A stretch of 49,257 nt of DNA from an uncultured Lachnospiraceae bacterium. Lineage in GTDB: Bacteria > Bacillota > Clostridia > Lachnospirales > Lachnospiraceae. The position numbers and the translations under genes were made by a program. The stretch spans positions 1 to 49,257 of the forward strand of contig CATJTQ010000123.1 of the NCBI GenBank assembly GCA_949743325.1. The letters run 5' to 3'. Shown here in pieces: positions 7,249 to 16,190 of this stretch. Each line of letters opens with the position of its first letter. The stretch's first letter is position 1. The notes under the pieces were generated by a model. That model was not told where the DNA came from and searched no databases. It was given only the letters and a program-made list of their open reading frames with translations.

Positions 7249-8682
7249 ATGGCAGATGCGATAAATATAGAAAATACAGCAGCTGAGAATGAGAGTGATA
7301 TACAATATCAATATATAGAGAAATGCAGGGAGTATGTATGCAGTATTGCTGATAAGACAGGAAGACCGTTAAAAGCCTTTTCAAAATGTATGGGTTGTCA
7401 GATGAACGCTAAAGATTCTGAGAAGCTTATTGGTATATTAAAGCTTATGGGCTACGAAATGACAGAAGAAGAGAGTGAAGCGGATTTTGTAATTTATAAT
7501 ACATGTACAGTGCGTGAAAATGCTAATCTGAAAGTATATGGAAGACTTGGTATGCTTGGCACATTAAAAAAGAAAAACAGATTTATGAAAATAGCAATGT
7601 GCGGTTGTATGATGCAGGAAGCTGACGTTGTGGAGAAGATTAAGAAATCTTATTCATTTGTTGATATCGTCTTTGGAACACATAATATTTTTAAATTTGC
7701 ACAGTTAGTTTACAACAGTTTTAATTCTGATGGAATGATAATTGATATTTGGAAAGATACAGACAAAATAGTTGAGGATTTGCCTAGCGAGAGAAAGTAT
7801 TCATTTAAATCAGGTGTAAATATAATGTATGGTTGTAATAATTTCTGCAGTTACTGTATTGTTCCATATGTGAGAGGCAGAGAGAGAAGCAGGAAACCGC
7901 AGGATATTATAAACGAAGTAAAACAGCTTTCCGCAGATGGTGTAGTAGAAATAATGCTGCTTGGGCAAAATGTAAACTCATATGGAAAGAATTTGGACGA
8001 GCCGATTACTTTTGCTCAGCTGCTGCGCGAGATAGAAAAGATTGAAGGCATTAAACGAATAAGGTTTATGACATCACATCCTAAAGATTTATCTGATGAA
8101 CTTATTCTGGTTATGAAAGAATCAAAAAAAATATGCAGGCATCTGCATTTGCCGCTGCAGTCAGGAAGCAGCCGAATTTTAGAGAAGATGAACAGAAGGT
8201 ATACGAAAGAGGATTATATTAAATTGGCGGCTAAAATTCGCAGAGAAATACCAGATATAGCGCTTACTACCGATATTATTGTAGGTTTTCCGGGTGAGAC
8301 GGCGGAAGATGTTATGGAAACTATAGATGTAGTGAGACAGGTAAGGTATGAGAGTGCATTTACATTTATCTATTCCAAAAGAACAGGTACTCCTGCAGCT
8401 CAGATGGAAAATCAAGTTCCTGAAAATGAAGTGAAAGAAAATTTTAATATGCTGCTTAAAGAGGTTCAGGATATTGCAGCTGAGGAAATGAAGAAGATAA
8501 CAGGAAGCGAGCAGGAAGTATTGGCGGAGATGGTCAATGAGCAGGATTCATCTCTAATTACAGGAAGACTCAGCAATAATTCAATTGTACATTTTAAGGC
8601 AGATAAATCTGTGATAGGTACAATATGTAAAGTTAGATTAATTGAATGTAAAGGTTTCTATTATATTGGGGAGTTAATTTAA
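7249..8682 (+). CDS. miaB: tRNA-2-methylthio-N6-dimethylallyladenosine synthase
   Basis: Radical SAM methylthiotransferase that adds a methylthio group to i6A37 of tRNA. 477 residues from the ATG at 7249, with GGAGG 9 bases upstream; an upstream TTG at 7234 would place the RBS inside the gene. The N-terminal UPF0004 domain carries the auxiliary cluster cysteines in GCQMNAKDSE (Cys50), NTCTVRENA and CGCMMQ. The radical SAM triad is Cys196, Cys200 and Cys203 (YGCNNFCSYC), followed by PYVRGRERSR. The C-terminal ~65 residues form a TRAM RNA-binding domain (ALLITGRLS-like region, INGTICKVRLIE-like strand). The first ~45 residues extend beyond E. coli MiaB, as is common in Firmicutes. The VPYVRGRERS context favours MiaB over MtaB and RimO. 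The stop overlaps the next start (TAATG), so translation is coupled. Confidence 0.95.
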   Translation: MADAINIENTAAENESDIQYQYIEKCREYVCSIADKTGRPLKAFSKCMGCQMNAKDSEKLIGILKLMGYEMTEEESEADFVIYNTCTVRENANLKVYGRLGMLGTLKKKNRFMKIAMCGCMMQEADVVEKIKKSYSFVDIVFGTHNIFKFAQLVYNSFNSDGMIIDIWKDTDKIVEDLPSERKYSFKSGVNIMYGCNNFCSYCIVPYVRGRERSRKPQDIINEVKQLSADGVVEIMLLGQNVNSYGKNLDEPITFAQLLREIEKIEGIKRIRFMTSHPKDLSDELILVMKESKKICRHLHLPLQSGSSRILEKMNRRYTKEDYIKLAAKIRREIPDIALTTDIIVGFPGETAEDVMETIDVVRQVRYESAFTFIYSKRTGTPAAQMENQVPENEVKENFNMLLKEVQDIAAEEMKKITGSEQEVLAEMVNEQDSSLITGRLSNNSIVHFKADKSVIGTICKVRLIECKGFYYIGELI

Positions 8683-9923
8683 TGACAGAGAAGAAGAGAA
8701 TTCTAGTTGTCGGAGCGGGAGCCGCAGGTTTTATGGCGGCTATAACCGCGGCGCGCAGAGGAGCAAAAGTTACAATATTGGAGCATATGAATTTTACAGC
8801 CAGAAAGATTGAGCATACTGGTAACGGAAAATGTAACTTTACTAACAGAAATCAAGGAAAATTTTATTATTATGATGAAAATTGTGAATTAATTGAAAAT
8901 ATACTTGAGGAATTTTCGTTTGATGATACAATAGATTTTTTTGAGGGCATTGGACTTGTACCTAAAGAGCGCAATGGATATTTTTATCCGTTAAGCAATC
9001 AGGCATCGGCGGTATCGGCTCTTCTAAGAATGGAGGCAGAACATTTACAAATAAAAATCGCCTGCAATATAAATATTATTAAAATAGAGAAGCAAGAAAA
9101 GTTATTTAAAGTGTACACAGATGGTTATGTATATGAAGGGCAATCTTTAATAATAGCTGCAGGTTCAAAAGCTGCTCCAGCAACAGGTTCAGATGGAAGC
9201 GGTTACAAATTGGCGAAAGAGTTGGGACATCATATAAATGGTCCTTATCCGGCGCTTGTATCATTAAAATGTTCAGGTAAAGAAATAAATACACTTTCTG
9301 GGCTTAGAAATTATGGGGGCGTCAGATTGTTAATTGATGGGGTGCAAAAAGCCTATGATGAGGGCGAGATACAGTTTATAAAAAGCGGAATATCAGGAAT
9401 ACCAGTATTTCAGGTTAGCCGCTATGCATCTAAGGTTTTAAATAGTTCAGTAAATAAAAACAAGCATTCGGTTACAGTCGAGATAGACTTTATACCAATG
9501 TATACAGAACAACAATTATTAAATTTTTTTCATAAAAGACTAGAAAATAATTCCTATAAAAATCTAACAGCTTTTCTGACAGGATTTCTTAATGAAAAAA
9601 TAATCTCAGTAATCGCATTTAAATTGGGAATAAAAGGAAATATTAGTGTAGACAGCTTCACTGATGAACAGTGGAATAATATTTGTCATACATTGAAAAA
9701 TATTGATTTTAACATCACAGGGACAGGTGATTTTGCTCAGGCGCAGGTTTGCTGCGGAGGGGTTCTGACAGATGAGGTAAATGAACAATTAGAATCAAAA
9801 CTTATAAAAGATTTATATTTTGCTGGGGAAATATTAGATGTAGATGGTAAATGCGGCGGTTATAACTTACAGTGGGCATGGTCAAGCGGTTTTGTGGCAG
9901 GAAAGTATGCTTCACAAATATAA
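8682..9923 (+). CDS. HI0933/YhiN-family NAD(P)/FAD-dependent oxidoreductase
   Basis: A 413-residue soluble flavoprotein. The N-terminal Rossmann FAD-binding motif is VVGAGAAGFMAAITAARRG (residues ~8-26), followed by the family signature KIEHTGNGKCNFTN, the second nucleotide-binding motif IIAAGSKAAPATGSDGSG and a C-terminal FAGEILDVDGKCGGYNLQWAW motif that closes the FAD site. Family members are annotated as aminoacetone oxidases or as unknown flavoproteins; the true substrate is unsettled. The ATG overlaps the miaB stop by one base, which suggests an operon, and a second FAD enzyme follows 22 bases on. Family call is firm, function open. Confidence 0.9.
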   Translation: MTEKKRILVVGAGAAGFMAAITAARRGAKVTILEHMNFTARKIEHTGNGKCNFTNRNQGKFYYYDENCELIENILEEFSFDDTIDFFEGIGLVPKERNGYFYPLSNQASAVSALLRMEAEHLQIKIACNINIIKIEKQEKLFKVYTDGYVYEGQSLIIAAGSKAAPATGSDGSGYKLAKELGHHINGPYPALVSLKCSGKEINTLSGLRNYGGVRLLIDGVQKAYDEGEIQFIKSGISGIPVFQVSRYASKVLNSSVNKNKHSVTVEIDFIPMYTEQQLLNFFHKRLENNSYKNLTAFLTGFLNEKIISVIAFKLGIKGNISVDSFTDEQWNNICHTLKNIDFNITGTGDFAQAQVCCGGVLTDEVNEQLESKLIKDLYFAGEILDVDGKCGGYNLQWAWSSGFVAGKYASQI

Positions 9924-9945
9924 CAATGTAATGGAGGCATAGAAA

Positions 9946-11547
9946 ATGATAAGAATACAGCAGCTAAAGCTAAATATTTGCCACAGCGAAGAACAGCTTG
10001 AAAAAAAACTACTGCAAAGTTTAAGACTTAGAGAAGGAATAAATTATAGTTATAATATTGTAAAGCGATCATTAGATGCAAGAAAAAAACCAGAGCTTTT
10101 TTTCAGTTATATAATAGATGTAAATTTAAATGATGAAAAAACAGAACAAAAAATTGTCAATAAATTAAAGAAGAATGATATTAAATTTGTAAAACGTACT
10201 GCATATATTTTTAAGCATAACGGAGTTAAGGAAATAAGTAAACGGCCTGTTGTTGTCGGCAGCGGGCCGGCAGGACTTTTTTGTGCGCTTATGCTGGCGA
10301 GAAGCGGTTTTGCTCCAATCGTTATTGAGAGAGGCGCTCCGGTTGAAAAAAGAGTAGAGTTTGTAAATACTTTTTGGAAGAGTGGAGTATTAGAAAAAAA
10401 TGTTAATGTACAATTTGGCGAAGGCGGTGCGGGTACTTTCAGCGATGGAAAGCTAAATACACTTATTAAAGATGAATTAGGCAGAGGGCATTTTGTTCTG
10501 AAAGAATTTGTAAAGGCTGGTGCAAAAGAAGAGATATTATATGTAAATAAACCTCATATCGGTACAGATGAGCTTCAGAAAATTGTTGTCAATATGAGAA
10601 ATGAAATTATAAATTTAGGAGGAACAGTCAGATTTAACTGTTTGCTTACAGATTTTAATATAGATAATGGTAAAATCAGGGCGGTATGTGTCAATAATAA
10701 GGAATGGATAGAGACAGAGCATGTGGTGCTGGCTATTGGGCATTCTGCCAGAGATACATTTGAGTTGATAAAAAATAAAAATATTATTATGCAACAGAAA
10801 GCATTTGCTGTGGGAATCAGGATAGAACATCCGCAGCAGATAATAAATTTGTCTCAGTATGGGAGAGAGAATGTAAACAAACTTGGTGCCGCGGATTATA
10901 AACTTACAGCGAAAGATAAAACAGGAAGAGGTATATTTTCATTTTGTATGTGTCCCGGAGGTTATGTAGTTAATGCTTCCTCAGAAGATAAACGTCTTGC
11001 GATAAACGGAATGAGTTATTCTGCTAGAGATTCACATAATGCAAACAGTGCATTATTAGTAACAGTTAATGAGCAGGATTTTGGTTCAGAAGATGTGCTT
11101 GCGGGGATAAATCTTCAGAGGAAGCTTGAGGAGCGGGCATATATAGCAGGTGACGGCAGTATTCCAATACAACTGTATGGTGATTTTGTAAATAGGCGCA
11201 TAAGCACAGATTTTGGAGAATATATGCCATGTATAAAAGGAAAATATAGTTTTGGCGATATAAGAAGTATTTTTCCTGATGAAATTACTGGCGTTATAGA
11301 ACGTGGTATTGCGGATTTTGACAGGAAGATTAAAGGTTTTGCGAGATATGATGCAATTATGTCGGGAGTTGAGAGCCGCTCATCATCTCCAGTAAGAATT
11401 GTACGAGATGAAAGCATGCAGTCTTTAAATGTCTGCGGATTATATCCATGCGGAGAGGGCGCAGGATATGCAGGCGGAATTACAAGCGCAGCTATAGATG
11501 GAATAAAAGTTGCCGAAGCGATTGCAAAAGAATACAAATTAGTGTAA
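9946..11547 (+). CDS. FAD-dependent dehydrogenase (COG2509 family)
   Basis: A 533-residue predicted flavoprotein. Residues ~1-95 are a separate N-terminal module rich in Lys and Asn typical of this family (IQQLKLNI, RSLDARKKPELFFSYIIDV). The FAD Rossmann motif PVVVGSGPAGLFCALMLAR begins near residue 101, followed by IERGAPVEKRV and GEGGAGTFSDGKLNT, a family signature. The C terminus has GLYPCGEGAGYAGGITSAA, the FAD-closing motif. Biochemical function of the family is unknown. GGAGG lies 8 bases before the ATG. It sits between another FAD enzyme and proB, 37 bases apart, so it is likely in the same transcription unit. Not related to proline enzymes by sequence. Confidence 0.9.
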   Translation: MIRIQQLKLNICHSEEQLEKKLLQSLRLREGINYSYNIVKRSLDARKKPELFFSYIIDVNLNDEKTEQKIVNKLKKNDIKFVKRTAYIFKHNGVKEISKRPVVVGSGPAGLFCALMLARSGFAPIVIERGAPVEKRVEFVNTFWKSGVLEKNVNVQFGEGGAGTFSDGKLNTLIKDELGRGHFVLKEFVKAGAKEEILYVNKPHIGTDELQKIVVNMRNEIINLGGTVRFNCLLTDFNIDNGKIRAVCVNNKEWIETEHVVLAIGHSARDTFELIKNKNIIMQQKAFAVGIRIEHPQQIINLSQYGRENVNKLGAADYKLTAKDKTGRGIFSFCMCPGGYVVNASSEDKRLAINGMSYSARDSHNANSALLVTVNEQDFGSEDVLAGINLQRKLEERAYIAGDGSIPIQLYGDFVNRRISTDFGEYMPCIKGKYSFGDIRSIFPDEITGVIERGIADFDRKIKGFARYDAIMSGVESRSSSPVRIVRDESMQSLNVCGLYPCGEGAGYAGGITSAAIDGIKVAEAIAKEYKLV

Positions 11548-11584
11548 AATAAAAAGTTAATAAGACTTTTGGAGGAAATTTAAG

Positions 11585-12427
11585 GTGGACAGAAAGAGTA
11601 TTATGGCAGACCACAAAAGAGTTGTAATTAAAATAGGTTCTTCAACACTTACAAATGAAGAGACAGGAATGTTAAATATTGTTAAGTTGGAGAAATTAGT
11701 TAGGGAGTTAGTTAATTTAAGAAATAGAGGAATGGATGTAGTTCTTGTGTCATCAGGCGCTATAGCTGTAGGAAGAAAGGCACTTGGTTTTGTTAAAAAG
11801 CCTGAGATGATAGATGAGAAACAGGCTTGTGCGGCAGTTGGACAGGGAAGACTTATGATGATGTATCAGAAGCTTTTTAGCGAATATAATCAGGTATCAG
11901 CTCAAGTTCTGATGACTAAAAAAACATTTGTTAATAATCTGTCACGCATGAATGCACATAATACAATGATGAAATTACTTGAGTATGGTGTTATACCAAT
12001 TGTAAATGAAAATGATACAGTATCAACATACGAAATGCAGTTTGGTGACAATGATACGCTGTCGGCAATTGTATCAGCATTAGTCGGTGCAGATTTGCTT
12101 ATACTGCTGTCAGATATAGATGGACTTTTTACAGATGATCCTAATCAGTCAGATGATGCGCAGTTTATAGATGTTGTTGAAAAATTGGATGAGCATTTTA
12201 TGAATATGGGAAAAGAATCTAGCGGCAGTACGGTTGGAACTGGAGGAATGGCGACAAAACTTACCGCAGCCAAAATTGCAACTGCATCAGGAGCAGATAT
12301 GATAATCGCCAATGGAAGTGATTTAAATATAATTCATAAAATTATTGACGGTGAAAATGTGGGAACTATATTTCTTTCAGATAAAAATGATGATTTTTAT
12401 TTGCTTGATTATGTTGAAAAATTATAG
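11585..12427 (+). CDS. proB: Glutamate 5-kinase, short form without PUA domain
   Basis: Catalyses ATP-dependent phosphorylation of L-glutamate to gamma-glutamyl phosphate, the first step of proline synthesis. 280 residues forming only the amino acid kinase domain: RVVIKIGSSTLTNE near the N terminus, VLVSSGAIAVGRKALG, PIVNENDTVST, FGDNDTLSAIVSALVGADLLILLSDIDGLFT and GTGGMATKLTAAKIA. The E. coli enzyme has ~367 residues with a C-terminal PUA domain, absent here, as in several Firmicutes. The GTG at 11585 is chosen because GGAGG lies 8 bases upstream; the ATG at 11603 would be 26 bases away. proA follows after three intervening genes at 14072. Confidence 0.95.
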   Translation: MDRKSIMADHKRVVIKIGSSTLTNEETGMLNIVKLEKLVRELVNLRNRGMDVVLVSSGAIAVGRKALGFVKKPEMIDEKQACAAVGQGRLMMMYQKLFSEYNQVSAQVLMTKKTFVNNLSRMNAHNTMMKLLEYGVIPIVNENDTVSTYEMQFGDNDTLSAIVSALVGADLLILLSDIDGLFTDDPNQSDDAQFIDVVEKLDEHFMNMGKESSGSTVGTGGMATKLTAAKIATASGADMIIANGSDLNIIHKIIDGENVGTIFLSDKNDDFYLLDYVEKL

Positions 12428-12444
12428 AAGAGAGTGAGAAGGTA

Positions 12445-13314
12445 ATGGCAAAAAAGGCAGGATTGATATTAGAGGGCGGCAGTAAACGAGGTGTATTTAC
12501 TGCCGGTATATTAGATTATTTTATGCAGAAAAATTTGTATTTTCCATATGTTATAGGCGTGTCGGCAGGATGCTGCAATGCTGTAGACTATGTATCAAGA
12601 CAGCAAGAACGCACAAAGATTACAATGGTTGATTATGAGAGGGTAGGCAATTATACAGGCATTAAATATCTTATTAAGAAGAAAAGTATATTTGATTTAG
12701 ATGTTATATTTGATTTGTTTCCTAATGCAATATTTCCTTTTGACTATAATACTTACTTTAGCTCAAAACAAGAATGTAAGATTGTTGCTACTAACGCTCT
12801 TACAGGAAAGGCAGAGTATTTAGAAGAGAAGTCAAGTAGAAGAAGACTGATGGATATATGCAGAGCATCCTGTTCGCTGCCAATAGTATCACCGCTTGTA
12901 ACTGTGGACGGTATTCCCTTTGCTGACGGAGGAGTGTCAGATTCGGTGCCAATAAAGAAAGCAATTGAAGATGGATGCAACAGAAATGTTGTTATACTTA
13001 CTCGCAATAGTAATTATCGTAAAAAACCATCAGAGAGAGCTGTAAGAGCCGCACACTTTCTTTATGGAAAGAAATATCCTAATCTGGTAAGGGCTATAAA
13101 ATACCGATATAAAAAGTATAACCACACAATGGAGTATATTGAGTTTCTGGAAAAACAAAATAAAGTATTCGTCATAAGACCGCAGGTTCTACCTGTCAAA
13201 AATACAGAGACAAATGCAGATGTTTTGGAAGAATTTTATCAGCATGGGATAGAATATATGAAAGATCAATATGATAAGATGATGGATTTTTTGGAAGGAT
13301 GTGCATTTGTATGA
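12445..13314 (+). CDS. Patatin-like phospholipase
   Basis: A 289-residue predicted serine acyl hydrolase of the bacterial YjjU-like patatin group. The oxyanion loop LEGGSKRGVFTAGI (residues ~9-22) is followed by the nucleophile elbow GVSAG with Ser40, and the catalytic dyad Asp161 in FADGGVSDSVP. No signal peptide or membrane helix is seen, so it should act on lipids from the cytoplasmic side. RBS GAGAAGG lies upstream. The stop codon overlaps the next gene's ATG (ATGA), so the DUF896 gene is translationally coupled. The substrate is unknown, and its position between proB and proA does not by itself imply a role in proline synthesis. Confidence 0.9.
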   Translation: MAKKAGLILEGGSKRGVFTAGILDYFMQKNLYFPYVIGVSAGCCNAVDYVSRQQERTKITMVDYERVGNYTGIKYLIKKKSIFDLDVIFDLFPNAIFPFDYNTYFSSKQECKIVATNALTGKAEYLEEKSSRRRLMDICRASCSLPIVSPLVTVDGIPFADGGVSDSVPIKKAIEDGCNRNVVILTRNSNYRKKPSERAVRAAHFLYGKKYPNLVRAIKYRYKKYNHTMEYIEFLEKQNKVFVIRPQVLPVKNTETNADVLEEFYQHGIEYMKDQYDKMMDFLEGCAFV

Positions 13315-13550
13315 TAATGGAAGATAAGATAAAGAGAATAAACGAATTATATCATAAGTCAAAATCAGAAGGTTTAACTGATGATGAAAAAGAAGAACAG
13401 GCAAGGCTTAGACAGGCATATATAGAGAGTGTGAGAATGAATTTAAAAAGTCAGCTGGACAATATAGTTATAGAAAAGCCGGATGGAGAAGTAGTTGACT
13501 TGGGAGAGACTTATGGAAAGAAAAAGGGAACTGAGAAGCAGGATTCTTAA
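13311..13550 (+). CDS. DUF896 family small protein (YnzC-like)
   Basis: A 79-residue cytoplasmic protein that matches DUF896 in length and sequence: KIKRINELYHKSKSEGLTDDE, then EEQARLRQAYIESVRMNLK, the helical hairpin known from B. subtilis YnzC structures, then a short basic tail. The function of the family is unknown; some members are reported as SOS-linked or interaction partners. The ATG at 13311 overlaps the patatin stop as ATGA; an ATG at 13317 is also possible, and an earlier one at 13299 sits on the RBS. Its 3' end overlaps the start of the folate gene by 38 bases in another frame. Confidence 0.9.
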   Translation: MIMEDKIKRINELYHKSKSEGLTDDEKEEQARLRQAYIESVRMNLKSQLDNIVIEKPDGEVVDLGETYGKKKGTEKQDS

Positions 13551-14049
13551 AATTAGAGATGGGTTAAGCGTTGAGTATATTGATGTCAAAAGTTCACTAA
13601 TTGCGGATAAGCTGAAAAGAAACAAATCTTTTATTGAAGAGGACAATATATTAATTTACGTTAATTATGGCAGTGAAGTAGTTACTGAAAATTTAATTAC
13701 TTATTGTATATCTGAATGTAAAACTGTAGCTTGTCCGAGAGTAATAGGTGATGGACAGATGCAGTTCTATAAGATAAATTCGCTGGATGATTTAGAGAAA
13801 GGTTACCGAGGTATTTTAGAGCCTAAAATTACTGAAGTGTGCGAACCCGACAGTGCTCTTGTCATAATTCCCGGAGTGGCATTTGATAAGAAAGGTTACA
13901 GAATAGGTTACGGAAAAGGGTTTTATGATAGGTATCTTAATGAACATGAAAATTATAAAACAATAGCTTTGGCATATTCCTGCCAGATTGTTGATGAGCT
14001 TCCAAAAGAAGAACATGATATTAAAATGATGCAGATTATAACCGATTAA
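13513..14049 (+). CDS. 5-formyltetrahydrofolate cyclo-ligase
   Basis: Converts 5-formyl-THF to 5,10-methenyl-THF with ATP, returning stored folate to one-carbon metabolism. 178 residues. The N-terminal basic helix [16 protein letters not shown], the nucleotide-site strand [18 protein letters not shown] and the signature [26 protein letters not shown] near residues 118-143 define the family. The ATG at 13513 is chosen over an upstream TTG at 13495 because GGGAGAG lies just before it. It overlaps the DUF896 gene by 38 bases, consistent with a tight operon, and proA follows 22 bases later. Confidence 0.93.
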   Translation: MERKRELRSRILKIRDGLSVEYIDVKSSLIADKLKRNKSFIEEDNILIYVNYGSEVVTENLITYCISECKTVACPRVIGDGQMQFYKINSLDDLEKGYRGILEPKITEVCEPDSALVIIPGVAFDKKGYRIGYGKGFYDRYLNEHENYKTIALAYSCQIVDELPKEEHDIKMMQIITD

Positions 14050-14071
14050 TTCGACAAAAAGGAGTGGTTTT

Positions 14072-15322
14072 ATGGTGAACTTGAATAATATAGGTGAGAG
14101 GGCAAAAGCTGTCGAGAGTGAAATGTGCAAGCTCACTTCGGCCAAGAAAAATAAGGCTCTTCTTGCCATTGCACAGGGACTGCTGGATGACGAGAGAGAG
14201 ATTTTAAATGCAAACAATATGGATATTGTTAAAGCTAAAGAAAAACAGATGCCAGAGGGGCTTGTTGACAGACTTTTGCTTAATCATGCAAGGATAGATG
14301 GAATGGCGGAGGGGCTGCGTCAAGTCGCATCTCTTGATGATCCTGTCGGAGAAGTTCTGGGAATGAAAAGCCGGCCTAACGGTCTGATGATTGGACAAAA
14401 AAGGGTTCCGCTTGGCGTTATCGGGATCATATATGAATCACGTCCTAATGTAACTGCCGATGCATTCGGACTTTGTTTTAAAACCGGAAATGTTGTTATT
14501 TTAAAAGGTGGAAGCGATGCAATTAATTCAAATAAAGCAATAGTTGCCTCAATAAGAAAAAGATTAAAATCGCTTTACCTGCCTGAGGATGCCATTCAAA
14601 TAATAGAGGATACAAGTCGTGAGACAACATTAGATTTTATGAAAATGAACCGTTATGTAAATGTATTAATTCCTAGAGGCGGATCAGGACTTATTAGAAC
14701 TGTTGTAGAGAACAGCACAATTCCTGTGATAGAAACAGGAACAGGTAATTGTCATATATATATAGATGAATTTGCAGATTTAGATATGGCTGTCAGAATT
14801 GTAATCAATGCAAAAACACAGAGGATCGGTGTATGTAATGCATGTGAATCTCTTGTTGTGCATGAATCAATAGAGAAAGATTTTCTGTATAAACTAAAAG
14901 ATGCCCTTGATTCTGCTAAAAAAAAGGTGGAGCTTCGAGGCGATGATAAGGCTTGCAATGCGATGAGTATGAATAAGGCTTCGGATGAAGACTGGGGAAA
15001 AGAATATTTAGACTATATTCTCTCAGTTAAGACAGTATCAAATATAGACGAGGCTATTTTGCATATAAATAAATACAATACAAAACATTCTGAAAGTATT
15101 ATAACAAAAGATTATGATAATGCACAGCGCTTTTTAAATGAGATAGATGCGGCAGCAGTTTATGTAAATGCATCGACAAGATTTACTGATGGATTTGAGT
15201 TTGGGTTTGGAGCAGAAATTGGAATAAGCACGCAGAAATTACATGCAAGAGGTCCAATGGGTCTTATGGCGCTGACAACTACGAAATATATAATTTATGG
15301 AAATGGGCAGACTAGAGAGTAG
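14072..15322 (+). CDS. proA: Gamma-glutamyl phosphate reductase
   Basis: NADPH-dependent reductase that makes glutamate-5-semialdehyde, the second step of proline synthesis. 416 residues, the usual length. Aldehyde-dehydrogenase-fold signatures are visible: [69 protein letters not shown], the catalytic Cys in [14 protein letters not shown], and [22 protein letters not shown] near the C terminus. AAAGGAG lies 8 bases before the ATG. It completes the pathway with proB upstream. A 50-codon membrane-peptide ORF follows 11 bases after the stop. Confidence 0.96.
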   Translation: MVNLNNIGERAKAVESEMCKLTSAKKNKALLAIAQGLLDDEREILNANNMDIVKAKEKQMPEGLVDRLLLNHARIDGMAEGLRQVASLDDPVGEVLGMKSRPNGLMIGQKRVPLGVIGIIYESRPNVTADAFGLCFKTGNVVILKGGSDAINSNKAIVASIRKRLKSLYLPEDAIQIIEDTSRETTLDFMKMNRYVNVLIPRGGSGLIRTVVENSTIPVIETGTGNCHIYIDEFADLDMAVRIVINAKTQRIGVCNACESLVVHESIEKDFLYKLKDALDSAKKKVELRGDDKACNAMSMNKASDEDWGKEYLDYILSVKTVSNIDEAILHINKYNTKHSESIITKDYDNAQRFLNEIDAAAVYVNASTRFTDGFEFGFGAEIGISTQKLHARGPMGLMALTTTKYIIYGNGQTRE

Positions 15323-15333
15323 GTACTTAAAAA

Positions 15334-15486
15334 ATGCAGGAAGATAAGAAAAAAAGGATAAAATCATTGCTGACAAAATTATTAATTTTTTTAATTTTGC
15401 TTGTAATAAGCATTGCAACATATAAAATTAATCTTGCACAGACATTGCATAATTTTGTAATGAGAATGCTCAGTTCCTCTGTGTAA
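15334..15486 (+). CDS. Small single-pass membrane peptide, 50 residues
   Basis: An ATG-TAA frame of 50 codons directly after proA. The translation has a basic N terminus (MQEDKKKRIKS), one hydrophobic stretch of about 20 residues (LLTKLLIFLILLVISIATY) and a short polar tail ending SSSV, so it would be a single-pass membrane protein with the N terminus inside by the positive-inside rule. The RBS is weak (AGAGAGTAGG overlapping the proA stop). The codon content looks coding and the position at the end of the proline operon is suggestive, but no homologue is recognised. It may be a real small protein or a chance frame. Confidence 0.5.
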   Translation: MQEDKKKRIKSLLTKLLIFLILLVISIATYKINLAQTLHNFVMRMLSSSV

Positions 15487-15562
15487 TTAAGTTTACTGTT
15501 TAATAAAAATATTATGAAGTTAATATAAATTGTTTACGATATTTTCTAATTTAAATATTTTA

Positions 15563-15591
15563 TTGACATGACAGAATAGGAAAATTATAAT
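15563..15591 (+). promoter_or_regulatory. Consensus sigma-A promoter for rsmD-coaD
   Basis: TTGACA (15563-15568) and TATAAT (15586-15591) are both perfect consensus hexamers with the ideal 17-base spacer. The expected start point is near 15598, about 30 bases before the rsmD ATG. This is the best promoter in the window. Confidence 0.85.
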
Positions 15592-15626
15592 AAAAAGGTG
15601 TGTTATAATAAGCTTAGGAGAAAAAT

Positions 15627-16187
15627 ATGAGAGTAATTGCCGGTAAAGCAAGAAGAATCTTACTAAAGACGGTAGAGGGTATTGATATTAGACCCACAAC
15701 TGACAGGATAAAGGAAACACTATTTAATATACTGCAGCCGCATTTATATGAAGCCAGTTTTCTTGATTTGTTCAGCGGAAGCGGTGCGATAGGAATTGAG
15801 GCTTTAAGCAGGGGAGCGGCCAGCGCGGTATTTGTTGATAATAATAGGGCAGCTGTTAAATGTATAGAGGATAATCTTAAAACAACAAAACTTTTTGAAC
15901 ATGCTGTTATAAAGACAATGGATGCAGTGACAGCGATAAGAAAGCTGGATGGAAGAGAAGCTTTTACAATAATTTTTATGGATCCTCCTTATAAGAGCGG
16001 AGTTGAGGAACAGGTTCTAACAGAATTATCAAACAGCAGCCTTGTCGATAAAAATACGATAATAATTATTGAAGCTTCCCTTGACAGAGAGTTTACATTT
16101 GCAGATGTATTAGGATATGAAATTACAAGAGAGAAATGTTATAAGACAAATAAGCATATTTTTCTGCGGTTTTTAGGAGAAAATTAA
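15627..16187 (+). CDS. rsmD: 16S rRNA (guanine966-N2)-methyltransferase
   Basis: SAM-dependent methyltransferase that modifies G966 of 16S rRNA on the assembled small subunit. 186 residues, the family length. Motifs are RVIAGKARRILLKT at the start, RPTTDRIKETLFNIL, the SAM-binding motif FLDLFSGSGAIGIEALSRGA (residues ~46-65) and the catalytic MDPPY near residue 118. AGGAG precedes the ATG by 6 bases. A strong consensus promoter lies upstream, and coaD follows 3 bases after the stop; rsmD-coaD adjacency is common in Firmicutes. Confidence 0.95.
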   Translation: MRVIAGKARRILLKTVEGIDIRPTTDRIKETLFNILQPHLYEASFLDLFSGSGAIGIEALSRGAASAVFVDNNRAAVKCIEDNLKTTKLFEHAVIKTMDAVTAIRKLDGREAFTIIFMDPPYKSGVEEQVLTELSNSSLVDKNTIIIIEASLDREFTFADVLGYEITREKCYKTNKHIFLRFLGEN

Positions 16188-16190
16188 AAT

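Noticed and set aside
11115-11537. Minus-strand open frame of 140 codons inside the FAD-dehydrogenase gene
   Set aside because: It is a shadow of a well-conserved coding frame; no start signal and no recognisable domain.
13816-14217. Minus-strand open frame of 133 codons across the folate and proA genes
   Set aside because: It spans two real genes in antisense and shows no RBS or family motif.
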